DNA from: Pampus argenteus
Lineage: Eukaryota > Chordata > Actinopteri > Scombriformes > Stromateidae
Direction of reading: 5' to 3'
Assembly (NCBI GenBank): GCA_036937835.1
Contig: CM072866.1
Span: forward strand, 15,842,501-15,906,500
Length of the DNA: 64,000 nt
The number at the start of each line of letters is the position of its first letter. Positions within the stretch are counted from its first letter, which is position 1. Both the position numbers and the translations under genes were made by a program. Shown piece after piece: positions 49,560 through 61,602 of the stretch. The notes beneath the pieces are model-generated. The model searched no databases. It worked only from the letters and a program-made list of their open reading frames with translations, and was not told where the DNA came from.

Positions 49560-50700
49560 TTTGAATACTGATTGGCCTCCTGGTGTTACTTTTAAATCTT
49601 GTTTTGAAAGCAACAAGCACTAACCACAGGGAAACAACAGGCACATTTAAAGCAAACTTATTTTCACATAATTCTGCTCTTCTGTCCATTCCAGCTATCC
49701 ACATACAACTTTCTGTTCTAGCCGCCTTATCAAAAACAAATCAGGGCTGATAACATTTCTGCGTGGATACCATTCTCAATCTCATAACACCGTGACAAGG
49801 CTTCTCCTGTTATGACTTGAATTCTTGACCCAAGTGCTTGTTTTATCCAGCAACCCCCCCAGTTTTAATCCTTCTCTCGTCTCTTGAGTTTCTTATTGTT
49901 TCAAAATAGAATTGAATATATTTTTACTTCTTAAAAGCATTCTCATAGTATAAAATCAGCCCCCCTTTCCCCCAAAATATACTTTGTAACTGGAACTATA
50001 TCCTTTCTTATTAGGCTTATTTCCTTGCTTTCTTATCAGGATCATTAATGTTTCCTTCTACCTGCTCTGTAACATCCAGATAACATTTTACACTTCTTGG
50101 TTTCTTATAACTCATTACTTCTTCAGCATTATATGGCTACTTTATTCATTTCCTTAAAGAAGACATTTCCTTCTGCAATGACCCTTGTTTCAGCTCTCCT
50201 AAGAAAGAAGGGGAATCCCATCAATGTTTCTGTAGTTTGCTGTTGCATTATTGATTTCTGGTAACTTTCTCTAGTCTCTTTCTCTTATTCCTTTCATCTG
50301 ACAGGTCATTTAAATCACAACCCTTACAGAAGGCTCATCATCTTCTCATCTTTGTCCTCATTACTTATTGCTAAAACTGCATATTGCTGTAATATCCTAG
50401 AAGTTCTCATCTTTTTAAAAACAATTCTTTCACAGAACCCAGTCCAGCATTTTCTTCTTCCATGGCATTTTGTTATTCATACTTTTGTCTGAGTTTTTTT
50501 TTTAATCAAGTTTGGTACATTACTTGTACTCCTTAGAATTCTGAATGCCTCTTTCCTCTCTTTTGTTGCAGAATAACATACCTGTCTACTCCAAGGACAA
50601 ATAGATCTGCTATATATTTCTCACACCACTACCACACCTCACTACTCTTCTCTTTCACCAATCTTATTAAGGTTGGCTAGGTCTATCTCAGGTTGTAATG
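49560..50700. other. Pyrimidine-rich, G-poor tract of about 1.1 kb
   Basis: The plus strand is clearly low in G and rich in T and C over this stretch, with TTCTTTC and CTTCT words throughout. No open frame of note exists on either strand. It may be a decayed retroelement whose sense strand is the purine-rich minus strand; nothing specific was recognised. Confidence 0.35.
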
Positions 50701-51171
50701 CATTAATCTGCCTGCTGCCATGAATACAGACTTTGCAATTTGGAAAGGAAAGTAAGATGAGTGAAAGGCTCTGCTGAAATAAATTATTTGCTTTCGGCTC
50801 ATTTATGTGCTCCAGTTGATGTCCACTAAGAACACGTGCAGAAATTGATAGATAATTGACACATAGGATAATAAATATGTATGAAATATAACTGTGTATC
50901 TAACATGTCTTAATGTGGTGAAAACCACAATAACATATTTTTATTTAGTTTTGCATCAAAATATGACACAGCTATTATTTGTTTGGAAAATAACGTGTAG
51001 GTAAATAACATCACACAAATAATGTGTATCCTCTTCATACAGGCTATTAAAGGTTCTTTCAATGTAAGAGTTATTTATTTATCTTTTTTAGCATCAAATC
51101 CCCTCAACCTGTTGAGCTGCGGTGGTAAGTATAAAAACAAAAATAGACACTAAAAAGACTGTAAAGCCTAG

Positions 51172-51197
51172 TAACCCTAACCCTAACCCTAACCCTA
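51172..51197. repeat. Short interstitial telomeric repeat (TAACCC)4
   Basis: Four exact TAACCC units followed by TAGG. They lie about 200 bp upstream of the probable cdk2ap2 first exon. Confidence 0.9.
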
Positions 51198-51371
51198 GGG
51201 TAGTATATCTACTTGTATTGATTTATTTGGACGGCTGAAGCTTCATATTATTTCTGATGAACTTTTATATTTAACAAATATCTATTTATTTTCGTTTGGG
51301 CACCTGACTGTTGCTTTAAGTCAGAGTTTAAAAAATGTGGACCCATCCTTTAATATAATGTAGGTCGACTA

Positions 51372-51525
51372 AACGTTTGGAAGAGACGTCATAGGTTCCG
51401 CCATTAACCAATCGCGTGGCTGTAAAAATGAAAAAACCGGTAGTACACTAGACTGTTCTGCGCAGACTCACGCACAGAGGAAACGGACTCTCCTCCTACA
51501 GAGGATAATAAGTCTCCTTAAAAAG
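51372..51525 (+). promoter_or_regulatory. Probable cdk2ap2 promoter and non-coding exon 1
   Basis: GC content rises locally. A CCAAT box (AACCAATCGCG) is near 51405, and the DNA is TATA-less. A good donor (AAAAAG then GTAAAAA) ends the exon at 51525. The first coding exon begins at 53181, so intron 1 of about 1.65 kb lies in the 5' UTR. The exact start site is not determinable. Confidence 0.5.
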
Positions 51526-52129
51526 GTAAAAAAATACTAATATTTTGTAATGTTTGAGGTATTTTCAATGGTCACAACTGTAGCTTACCTTTATATTGTT
51601 TACTGCAAATGTGTACCTCATCAACCCTGCGTCAGTATTGATTTATTCGTTCTCCTGCTGTTGTTGTGCTAAACCGGCGAAAGCTAGCTAACTCAGCTAA
51701 CGTTACCTAGTAGGCAGCAGGTTAGTTAGCCGGCCACCTTCATGTTTAGCTAACGTCAGCTTTTGTTTTATTCAGCACCTCCTGGCTGCGTTCACGTCCA
51801 AACATCCACACTCTGAGGTGTTTACCAAACCCCAAGACACGAAACTTATCAAGTAAATCTACATCTAGCTAGTTATCACAAATGATATCTTGTCAGGTGA
51901 TAAGTCAATGCTTAGGTTCATTGGCAGTTAGAGGGATGAACTGTCGCCATTATCGTTGGTCAACCTCATCTCGTACGTAACATTATATTATTACCAATCG
52001 TTACTGCACTTGTGCCTTATTCTTTTTGTGAACTGATATCAGTGCTGTAGGGGAACATCATTAATCTCTGTTTACATTAACTATATAGCAGCAAGTCGTC
52101 ACATAATCAGAAAATAATCTGCAGATGAC

Positions 52130-53085
52130 TTGATAATAAGTGTTAATTGCAGCCTTAACTTGTGATATGATCTCACTTCTCTGCTGTCTATACAAATAAA
52201 CACAAACAGTCTACAATCATTATTCTAACAACAAAACACATTTGGTCTTTGTAAATACATTGTTGTTCTTAACCAGTGGGTGGCTACCTCTGTCCAAAGC
52301 TGTGCTCAATTTGTAAATAAATACAATGCATTGTTTGGCCTCCCACAAAAATCAAATGCCTGCCATATTGATTTGCTCTAGTGCCAGGTCTAAAAACAAA
52401 TATAGCTATAAAACCAGTATAGAGTTGTTGGCAACAATCCCTGCAGCTGTGTTTCCTGACTGAAAATGAGATGTCAGGATCTAATGTTGATTAATGCTCT
52501 TCTGCACATTTAAAAGGTCAGATGTTACACAGTCCTGGTTCATACTGTGAAATTGTGTGGAGTAAAGCTTCTATCCTCCTGATAAACTCGGTTATTTTTG
52601 CAGCCAAACTAAATACTCAAGTTATCAACCTGACAGGACAGAGGAAACTATCCAGGGGAAAGATATTGTCTTCTGAAATATACATTTTTTTAGGTTTTTG
52701 TTTAATTTCTATTTATTTTCTGATTGGAAGATGGAAACAGTTTAGCGTTTGGGAAACAATGAAAAAAATTGGAAGTGGATTTCGTTTTTTTCAGTTTAAC
52801 GAGGTAAATGAAAAGCAAAATAATTGTAATAATTAATAATAATTTAAATTTGTTTATCCTATTATCAAACAAGTTGAAAACAGCTTTGGATGAAGTTGAG
52901 TAGGCGGTCCTTCAGTGTGGCTCAGGGCACATTTGCATTACCGTTGTATTCTGAGTGATCAATCAATCAATGTGCTCAGAGTCCTCAATGTGACTTGGGT
53001 GTATTCACACTTGTGCTTAGAGCTGTTCACTTGTGATTGGATCAATCAAGACGCATGTTAAAGGTGGTTTAAACAAGGACTTTGC
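52130..53085. repeat. Copy of the ACACCTGSCATTA element family, interrupted
   Basis: The 52160-52290 part (TTGTGATATGATCTCA, ACAAATAAACACAAACAG, ATACATTGTTGTTCTTAACC) and the 52975-53085 part (GTCCTCAATGTGACTTGG, GCTGTTCACTTGTGATTGG, GCATGTTAAAGGTGGTTTAA) match the left and right halves of the element at 40351-40756. About 700 bp of other DNA separates them. It lies in the 5' UTR intron of cdk2ap2. Confidence 0.45.
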
Positions 53086-53281
53086 TGACCTTTCAGTTAC
53101 CATTTACATCTGAATATCAGTAACATTGAGATAATTTTCTCTGTTTGTTTCTGTGCCTTTGCTTGTCTTTTTTGCATCAGCTCTCAGGAGCTCATAACCA
53201 CCAGTAAAGCTGTATAAGCATCGGGTCGACGGGACTGAAGGAAGTGGCGCGTCATACGCAGAGCTACCTGCTGACATCGCC

Positions 53282-55459
53282 ATGAGTTATAAACCCATAG
53301 CTCCTGCGCCATCTGGCTCCAACCACACCCCTCCAGGTACCTCCCTGCCTCCGTGTTGTTCATGCAATTATTGACTACTTTCTGTTTTTTCATGTGTATC
53401 ACGTCATAAAACATGTTGTATGGGCTTGAAAAAGAATCGCTTAACACAGTTTTGATCAACAGTTACAACTTGCTATTAGTAAAATAACCATAGTGATACA
53501 TAATGCATCAATACTGTGAAAATAATTAATCCAAAGATACTCACTAGGAGAACATATAAAAATGGGTGGTGATTTTAATTTCCTTTCTTTTTATATGCAG
53601 TTTATAGTTAAATGCTGATTTTACCTTACTAAAGTGCAATAAACTATTTGTCGGCTTTCTTTCCAGGCTCTTCTGTGCCCTCTCCATCTTTACCATCGTC
53701 ATCCAACTTCAGGCCAGCTTTCAGTGACTTTGGCCCTCCCTCCATGGGCTTTGTTCAGGTATGCTTCCCATGCAGTACAGAGATCTGTACTGTTTAGTTG
53801 TAGTACCATTTACATATACATGTGAACCCATAACCAAACCCTGCCATCCTTACTAATGTTTTTCCTGTTGGGTACAGTAACTAACTGACTAACTGAACTA
53901 ACATGAATTTGTTTACCGCTGTGCATAATGGTCATTACTAGCGCTAAAACTCTACTTTTTGCTCCGGGCAAAACACTCCCGGCTGAACCGGCTTTTTGTT
54001 CGGTTAACAGGAGTTTTGTACCCGTGCACCCCAACAAAAGGACAAGACAAAGCCAGGAGAATGTAGTAAAACAAAGAAAAGCTAGTCAAAGTAGAATTTC
54101 TAACTTTTTTAAACAACACAACATAACAATGACTGTGCTTCATTTATTTCACCTTAAAAATACCTGCAGTATCTGCAGACAAACATGCTTTCCTGTACTA
54201 ATTATTTCTCCACATTTCCACCGTATTCATCTAATACGTTAAATATTGTTGACATAGCCAAGGGGAAGCTGACTTGTTGAATTTTACATTAATGTCTCAT
54301 TCCACTTTATCATATTGGCAAGAGACTACCTTCTTCATTGTTATTTCTCTTAACCTATAATGTGAATTTCTGGCACTCACAAGACTTGATTGATCTTTTT
54401 TTTTTTTATCTTCCTAACATGACGTGTGTGAAAATACATGGACAGCCTGTCAAAGTGTCTCAAGGGTCCACCTACAGTGAGCTTCTGTCTGTCATTGAAG
54501 AGATGAGCCGTGAGATCAGGCCTACATATGCTGGGAGCAAGAGCGCTATGGAGAGGCTAAAGAGAGGTATATTTTACTTGTCAGGAGCACATCTTTTATC
54601 GACTTTTTTTTTTTCTCTTTGTGGGTTTGTGTTGTGGATAATAGGCTTGGATGCTGAAGGGGGAATAATTTGTTTCTACTCTACTTTTTGTGCTTCTATC
54701 ATGGAAATGAAGGACTCCAGGAAGTGTTGACCTTGGACAACCACAGAAATAAAATAAATGCTTTTTTGCTCTTTGGTGAAAGAAGTCCTGACATTGGATT
54801 TGTTTTAGTTGGAATTTGATTGTTCCTGATTTTTTCTTTTAAGTGCAATACATACAGTTATCAGCACTTATGAGCACAATTTGTGTTCAGTATTATTATG
54901 CTACTCCTTTAAATTCTAATGGATAATAATGAACATATGTAGATGTAACAGACAGGCGTGATTGAAATAGAATCACATGCATTAGAAATACTGATTACTG
55001 CAGTGGCTGCTGTGTTAATTTATCAGACAGCCGCACAGACTGCTAACCCTAATTTTGCCTTATTGAAAGGCAGTCCCATATTTCAGCAATAACAAACACT
55101 TAGACACTTAAACACACATTAGATAAAACTATGTTGGAGAACAAATCGAAACATCACCACAAAGAAAGGACTGGACTGAGTCACGACTGAAGACCAAACC
55201 ATATTTTATGAAGTGAATCCTGTGGGGACATATTTCTCATGGAACTAGGCAATATCTCAAAATTTAAGACCATGATTAAAAATAAGAAGATATTTTATGA
55301 CCTTAAATTCTGAAACATTGTAAGGATCCACTGGAACCCTGTAATAGCTGCCTCATACATTTGATTTTTGTGTTTTTATTCCATGTCCCAGGTATAATCC
55401 ATGCCCGTGCACTGGTCAGGGAGTGTCTTGCTGAGACGGAGAGAAGCGCCCGCACATAA
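53282..55459 (+). CDS. cdk2ap2: Cyclin-dependent kinase 2-associated protein 2
   Basis: Coding exons 53282-53336, 53667-53758, 54446-54566 and 55392-55459 join with consistent phases (1, 0, 1) to 111 residues. The start MSYKPIAPAPSGS and the segments FSDFGPPSMGFVQ, LLSVIEEM, EIRPTYAGSKSAMERLKRG and ALVRECLAETER are those of CDK2AP2 (DOC-1R), rather than CDK2AP1, whose N-terminus starts MSYKPNLAAH. Human CDK2AP2 has 126 residues; here the Gly/Pro-rich N-terminal linker is shorter. The C-terminal part is the conserved DOC1 dimer domain. The family binds CDK2 and is a subunit type of the NuRD complex (family knowledge). The 54446 acceptor lies about 38 bp after a T-run, with a CTAAC branch-like site at 54415. 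Convergent with aip; both are close neighbours on human 11q13. Confidence 0.95.
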
Positions 55460-57601
55460 CCTCTTGGAGAGATCCCTCTACCCCCTCAGTCTTTCCCAGT
55501 AGAAGCTTCTCTGCTCATCACGATCCCCATTGTCTGTTTTAAAGCCATTTCTTATCTCTTCACTCTTTACACTTCCCTCGCTGGCTTTTTATAGGTGCAT
55601 TATGTCCTCTGTGTCTCCACTCTTCTCTGCATTCCACCACACCCGTTTAGTAAATTACAAACTTTCTGTGATCTTTGGGGTGTATGCAAAATGCAGTTTT
55701 GTACCTATTTTGAAACAAGTGCAGAGAATTTCAACATATTTTTAAGTATAGCTGTGTGTAAAAAAAGCATAGTAAAATGAATGGAAAATTGGCTGCTTTA
55801 CAATTATGAAATACATGTGCAAATTGCACCTGTCCTCAAATTTCTATTCTGTGCATCACTTTGCAACCATTTTTTTGTCAATTTGAGCATCTTGAATATA
55901 CCCAATTTCCCTTCATCCTTGCTTTGTTTTTATCATATTTTGTAGCATAAATACATTAGATGTTTCTCAATCCCAAGAACTCTGTACATCTCAAGTCAAT
56001 TTGTTATTATGGAAATTTTGTAAACCAGATTTTTGCAGTTCGGTATGTATATCTTAATTAAATAACAGAAAAAAAAAACACTTTTAGTGGCTGTCTCTTT
56101 TGTGAAATATATCAAATACAATGCAAATGATGTAGCCCCCAGATTTTCTTGTCGTACTCATGTGTTCTGACAGTGACGACACTTTTCTATGAAATGTTTA
56201 ATACAGATTGAAGGCTCATTGTTGAACTCAAAAACAGCAGTTTAACAAAAAGAGACCGAATTTCCCAGACCTTCCGACTCAATGAGTAAACTCCACACAA
56301 TGAAGGCCACAAGTCAAACCTCAAAGGTGTGCTGAGTTTCAATATGTTTTTATATCTTCACACAGAAATATAAAAAGAACCATAAGTCTAATTGAAACAA
56401 CGCAAAAGAACATTGATGGACTTTCAAAGCAAAGCCAGAGATAAACACATTTATTTCAGGTATATAATCAGTCTCAGTGACATCTTACGTCAGACAGGTT
56501 GGGCTAACGACACACTGCTTCACATGAAAAGTAAGGGGTAGCTCTTACTAAGTAAGTGAAGGAGACAATGAGCGTTATGCTGAGTACATCTTGACAAAAA
56601 CAACATAAAGGTAGTATTCTCACAAATTACATAAGTACATAAGGGAAAGCTAAGATAACACAACTCCATGTGTGTTATTTAAAGATTGTCATAGACAGCT
56701 CGGTTTCCCAGTTCCACCAGCAGAAAATGGTCTCCTGCTTATTCCAGTGCTTCCGCTGTGACCAAAATAGAAAATGGGGCCTGGCAGCGCAAGGCAATGA
56801 TGTGCATGATGTGCAAAGAACAAAAAAAAAAAAAAAAGTATTTCTTAATTTTCTGAAAAGGAGAGCATTTCTATCTGGAAACCACTGTAATATTTCCTTG
56901 TTTGGCTACAATTATGAGTAAATTTAGGATTATCCAACAGCTATGCACATGTATCAGAGAAAGTGAGAGAACATAAAATTCTTAAGCTACTTGTGTGTTT
57001 TTTTTATATATATATAGGTGAGCTATATAAATTGCAAAACAATGACCTTTCAACATCCAAAATAATTCTCAGCAGCACATCCTGTGAAAGCTAACGGCAA
57101 CATTCTTTAAGTAGCCTATTACTGTAAGTAAGGTATTTGTTCACATTTCTGAAACCTTACAGTAATAAATTCAAATGTTCCCTTCCATTGAAGATACGCT
57201 AATTTTAAATGGTGCTGTTGACTGGTACAGACGGAAGGTTTTCTACAGGGATTTGGGGTTTTCTTTAAATTCAAGTGGATAATGATCGTCACATCCTGAT
57301 CAAAAGATAGAATTTAACATTTAGAGAGAGGGAGATGAAAGGAATAAGGCAGGAATGCAAATTCCACCTTGGTAAATATCAGTTAATTGTGGATGCGTCT
57401 GTGTGTAGATTGTTTCTACATGTACCACGGAGGACAGGGGTGGAATAGAAAGTGTTTGGCTTGGCTGCATGGATAAAACTGAAACACCAGCAGTGTCCCA
57501 CTGTTTCTCCTCCATCTTGAAATTCACAGGCATCCTCTTGATGTACGACCCATTAGAGAGAATCAACCCTGTGAGGAGAAAGAACACGTAAACATGCTTC
57601 A
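55460..57601. other. Convergent 3' ends of cdk2ap2 and aip
   Basis: Holds the 3' UTRs of both genes and no further exon. ATTAAA occurs near 56057 (plus strand). The human gene PITPNM1 lies between AIP and CDK2AP2, but no trace of it was seen here. Confidence 0.55.
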
Positions 57602-60142
57602 TTAAAATTCTGCATCATAGTTACATTGCAGCATATCATAGCAACAAAGCTTCTGGTGGCCACGAAGGACATAAGTGTGAAAAAAACTCAAAACTGGACT
57701 GACAGTAGTGGCAGTGGCTGGTGGTGCATTGTAGTTGAATAGCGTCTTGTAGCGACCCTTTTCCTCCTTCTCCTTGGAGCGGATCCTCTCCTCCATGGCC
57801 CGCAGCTCCTTGGTCACAGACGGTCCCAGGGTCGGATCCAGCTCTAACACCTTTGCAAAGTCCGCTCGTGCCTCAGCCGCGTTCCACACTGCAGCATGGG
57901 CCTTAGCTCGCTTGTAGAAGGCCTTCACGTTGTCTGTTAGAAAGGTGAGGAAGTTCATGAAATGCTTACTTGTCATTGATTTCCCTTTAACATAATCTTC
58001 ATACGTTCATCAATGCATGTCAGGAGCAAGACCAAGAACTAGGGATGCCAAAAATAAGAACCGGAGTATTTTTTGTTTGCCGAGTTGTTTTTTACGTTTT
58101 TTTTTTTTTTTTTAGCAACTAGAATCTTTAATCTGCTGGTTATAATCGAGCCAATAACCCAGCCTTACTCTCATATTTAAAGACCAAGGATGAGCAGTGT
58201 TCGATGACTTCATAGTACTGCCCCTGCATTAACTTGCACTGGCAGTAGTTGAGGAGCAGTGGTGTGATCATATTGTCGAGCTTTATCCACGCTTCATCTC
58301 CAGGATGCTCCTGAAAGAGAGAAGAAACAAAATCGCATAGATACTAGAACGCTTTGAAATAGACGTGTTTGCATAACAGACCCAACAAATCTCTAATTCA
58401 TCATGCCATTACTGTAATGAAACACAAAGGAATAACCGTTGCCTTACCTTCATCTGTAGATTTTTGAGGCAGGCAATGCCGTTGTAGTACTTCTCTGTGG
58501 CCTCCTGAATCTGGCCCTGTTTGAAGAGCATGTTACCCTCCTCATGGATCTGCGGCACTAGCTCAAGTTTCTCGTTATCTGACATGGCCCACACATCCAG
58601 CTGGAACGATCCTGGAGGAAGAACCTGAGCAGGGAAAGATACTGGAGATCAGTGGCCTTCTTTCTGTAGGAGACTGTATGTGAGAGACTGTTAAAGGGCT
58701 ACTTAGGCTTTACAATAATTGGGCTACTACAACAATTGACAACTTCAACAAACAGAAAACTTTTTGTTTACTTTACTTTAAGTACTAAGTAGTTGAAAAT
58801 TTAATTGTATTGGCACAATGACAATGGCAAAATACAACCCGATACACCACCACTACACCCTCAGCCCGCTGACCTGCAGCAGATCGATAGTGAAGACAAG
58901 AGGCTGTGGATTAGCCTGGAGATGGTCCAGGTCCTTGTGCCCCAAGGAGTGGTGGGAGTGGATCTGGGCAATGCCGCAACAGTGCCTCTGGCCTTCCAGG
59001 GGGTCTTTACCAGCACTGATGTTCCTCAGTGACTGGGACACCAGCGGGTACAGGGAGGTGTGCTGAAGAATGAGAAATGAGAAACAGTCAGCACTTAAAA
59101 TAGGTACAAAATCACCAGCCATATGACATGCTGTTTAGCCAGCTCACTAACCTTGGTGTCGCAGGTGAATTCTGCAACTTCGCCTTGTCTCATGGTGATG
59201 ATCACTGTCTCCCACACAGCTAGTTTGAACTTCTTACCCAAGATGAGCTCCATGGGTTTGCTGCAGCCCCCCATGGTTCTGGAGTCATCCAGCACTGTGC
59301 CATCACACTGGCTGGTGCGGTAGTGAAAGACCACCTGGTAAAACAGAAACACTATCAGGGCTATTTTTTTATTTATTTTAATTTTCATTATCAGTTAATT
59401 AATTTCTTCATTAATCAGTTAATTGTCTGGAGGAAAATCTTGGTCACCGTTTCTTTTGTCAATAGTTGGCAACTAATCAATGAATCGACTAATCCTTGCA
59501 GCTCTTAATAGGGTGGATAAAAACAAAATAAACTGCTCTATATAACTATCTGGTTCAAATACACATTGTGACAACCTTTTAATGTGACGGAATCGATGCA
59601 GTTGATCGCTTGTTTACTAGAAACAAAAAGAGCAATCGCCACTTGTGACAGGCCTGAAGAGCGTCTCACTCTGACCAATCACAACACCAGAAAATTGACC
59701 GGTATGGTAAACCGACCAATCAGCATTCATCAACACATAGCATCCTGTCCCGCCCCCGTCTTTTACATCAGATGGAAAAAAAATATGAAGAAAAAATATA
59801 ACCTGGGCGAAAAAAACATATACATAAAACCAAGCCTATCGTTATATCCACACAAAAGACAACACGGTTTACAAGCTTGCCAACGATTTCTCTTGAAAAG
59901 CGCAAAGTGTAAAATCAATCTGGTAGTTACAGTTTAACGTACCCGAGATGTGATAGCATTAGCTCGCTAATGTGCTAACGTCGTATTTACTTATTCAGAG
60001 GAAAATACTTCAACCCGTTCAATCGCTTACACTGTACGTTTACCTTTGTTCCATCGGGGAAGGTCGATAGCTCTCCTTTACCAGGACTGACCACTTTCTT
60101 TTTTATTCCTTCTTCGAGAAGCTTGCGTGCCTCTTCCTCCAT
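57602..60142 (-). CDS. aip: Aryl hydrocarbon receptor-interacting protein (co-chaperone)
   Basis: Six exons on the minus strand: 60142-60044, 59334-59152, 59062-58874, 58624-58448, 58310-58169 and 57933-57602. They give 373 residues in one frame. The ATG at 60142 fits the family start (MEEEARKLLEEGIKKKVV); an in-frame ATG at 60283 was not chosen because no family member starts there. Residues 30-170 form the FKBP-like PPIase domain (FHYRT, GTVLDDSR, PMELILGKKFKL, VWETVI, DPLEGQRHCCG), which binds no FK506 in relatives. Residues 175-320 form three TPR motifs that bind the HSP90 C-terminus (EEGNMLFKQG, YYNGIACLKN, FYKRAKAHAAVWNAAEARAD). The protein stabilises the aryl hydrocarbon receptor and acts in the cytoplasm (family knowledge). 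Human AIP ends soon after the KxRF motif; here the frame runs on for about 43 residues past GRYKTLF, which is odd. Confidence 0.94.
59375..59505. repeat. GCTGCAAC-family repeat fragment in aip intron 1
   Basis: CATTATCAGTTAATTAATTT, TTAATCAGTTAATTGTCTGG, then ACTAATCAATGAATCGACTA and TTGCAGCTC at the right end. This matches the end motif of the family. It lies just upstream (higher coordinates, minus-strand sense) of aip exon 2. Confidence 0.6.
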
Positions 60143-60245
60143 CCTTGCGAGTCTCAGTTCACGACAAATGACGATGTTTGCCGAGACATGACGCTGAGAC
60201 GTCACTCCAGGCCCAATAGCGCCCCCCCCCCCCACATGTAGTGTC
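60143..60245 (-). promoter_or_regulatory. aip promoter / 5' UTR region
   Basis: On the minus strand, a CRE-like TGACGTCT, one base off the TGACGTCA consensus, lies at about 60197-60204. A CCAAT motif (plus orientation) lies at 60213-60217. A run of 12 C follows at about 60222-60233, next to GCGC. TATA is absent. The first exon encodes no more than this ATG region, so the start site must lie here; the exact base is not visible. Confidence 0.45.
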
Positions 60246-61039
60246 ACTGCAAGACTTATTTTTTCATCGTCATAAAAACACACATAACATTCAGCTGTCT
60301 TGCGTTATTATTGATGAAAATGTACATAATGCCTATTATCATAGGTGACATCATATTTTATATCACCAGTAGTGGACTTAAGAGTTAATGTGTACTGTAG
60401 TTTTTATACTTACTAACTATATTTTGTTGATTTTATGCTTTCACCTGTAAGTATTTTTAGATTGCGGTAAATTTTGTACAGGACTGTATATAAATCCACA
60501 TATGGCATAATGTCATAAGCAATATGCAGATACTAAGAGTTATGTATCTGTATGATGCACTATTTAATTTTTGATGAAAACATACTTCTTTTGTTTAAAT
60601 GTATCCTACAGTTTTTCATCACACATGTCTTATGACTACCTGTCTGGTACAAAATACAGAAAGACTCAAATTTCCACATGCTCCACTGTGAAAATGAGTG
60701 CTGGTGGTTTCAGGGTCGATTTTAAAATTGACTACTGAAGGAAGAGTGGTTCTGCTGGATCTGGTCTCTCTCACTAGGCTGAGAAAAGCCTGGCACTCAT
60801 TAGTGAAGTAGTTATTGATTAAAAAAAAATTGCAGCACTGAATACCACTGGGCATCATTATCATTATTTTTAACAAGAAGTATGTTAGAATCATTATATG
60901 TTAGAATCATTAGTTATCCCTTATTTGCTTTTTCCAGTTATATCCATTTATTCTTGTTATATTGTTTCTCATTACTTAATGTTTCATATTACTCGTTTGT
61001 GCTCAAAGTGTCTTTTGTTCAAGGTCAGCATGAAAGCAG

Positions 61040-61480
61040 CTGCTGTGAGAAAAGTTAGGGAGTGACATTGACCTGTACCGGAGCTGCAGTAAAGGCCATG
61101 AGAAGAGACTCCCTTTTGAGGCTTTTGTGCCAGTTGTGGGAAGATGTGCTGTGTGCAAGCCTAGTTAATTAATCAATGATGTCATACACACACACTAATA
61201 TACAATTTGTATTCTTCACCAAGTATGGAACTTGTTATCTTGTGTTTTTCCCCCTCCCCTTATGCACATTTGAATTCTATGTAACTAAGGACCTCCTAAT
61301 TTTCAATAAAAGAAGGTTGGCGGAAGGTGTGCCTCAGAGCGAGTAGGAGATCTGTAACTGAGCACATGTCCCCGTTCTCCTTGCAAGAAAAACTTATACT
61401 GTTGTCTTTGCCTCATTTTGTGTGTGTTTTCTTATGTCCTAGGTTGTTTGAACCTGACAAAGTAGTTGAAGAAGTAGTGC
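61040..61480 (+). mobile_element. Possible solo LTR of an endogenous retrovirus
   Basis: LTR-like order on the plus strand: a TGTGAG start region, then AATAAAAG near 61303 followed by a region with CTTGCAAGAAAAACTTATAC, TTTGCC, and CCTGACA near 61453. A TGCCCCAACAACC segment (61478) recalls a primer-binding site of the TGGTGCCCC type, altered in its first bases. No coding region and no target duplication were seen. The call rests on the layout only. Confidence 0.35.
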
Positions 61481-61561
61481 CCCAACAACCAGACAGAAGG
61501 TAAACTATATGAAAACGACTGAAGGGGTGTACTGAATATGTGTAACACCTGGAAATCATAT

Positions 61562-61563
<2 letters not shown>

Positions 61564-61596
<33 letters not shown>
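61564..61596. repeat. (TA)n microsatellite
   Basis: About 16 TA units with no interruption. Confidence 0.95.

Positions 61597-61602
<6 letters not shown>

Larger units (their letters stand above)
39508..51371. other. Intergenic desert between gpr83 and cdk2ap2
   Basis: Nearly 12 kb without a coding exon I can support. The proximal few hundred bases should be gpr83 3' UTR. The longest frame (46259-46633) has no recognisable domain and no splice-supported partner. Repeats and structured elements within are listed separately. Confidence 0.55.

Noticed and set aside
52522..52836. 104-residue frame inside the cdk2ap2 5' UTR intron
   Set aside because: Composition is AT-rich and unlike known proteins, and it lies between two halves of a repeat element.
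54724..54780. Polyadenylation site inside cdk2ap2 intron 3 (AAATAAAATAAATGC)
   Set aside because: The hexamers are present, but the coding sequence clearly continues at 55392, and no evidence supports use of the intronic site.
60143..60283. Extending aip upstream to the in-frame ATG at 60283
   Set aside because: The extra residues include a poly-Gly run made by the C-tract and overlap the promoter signals; family members start at the MEEEAR-type position.
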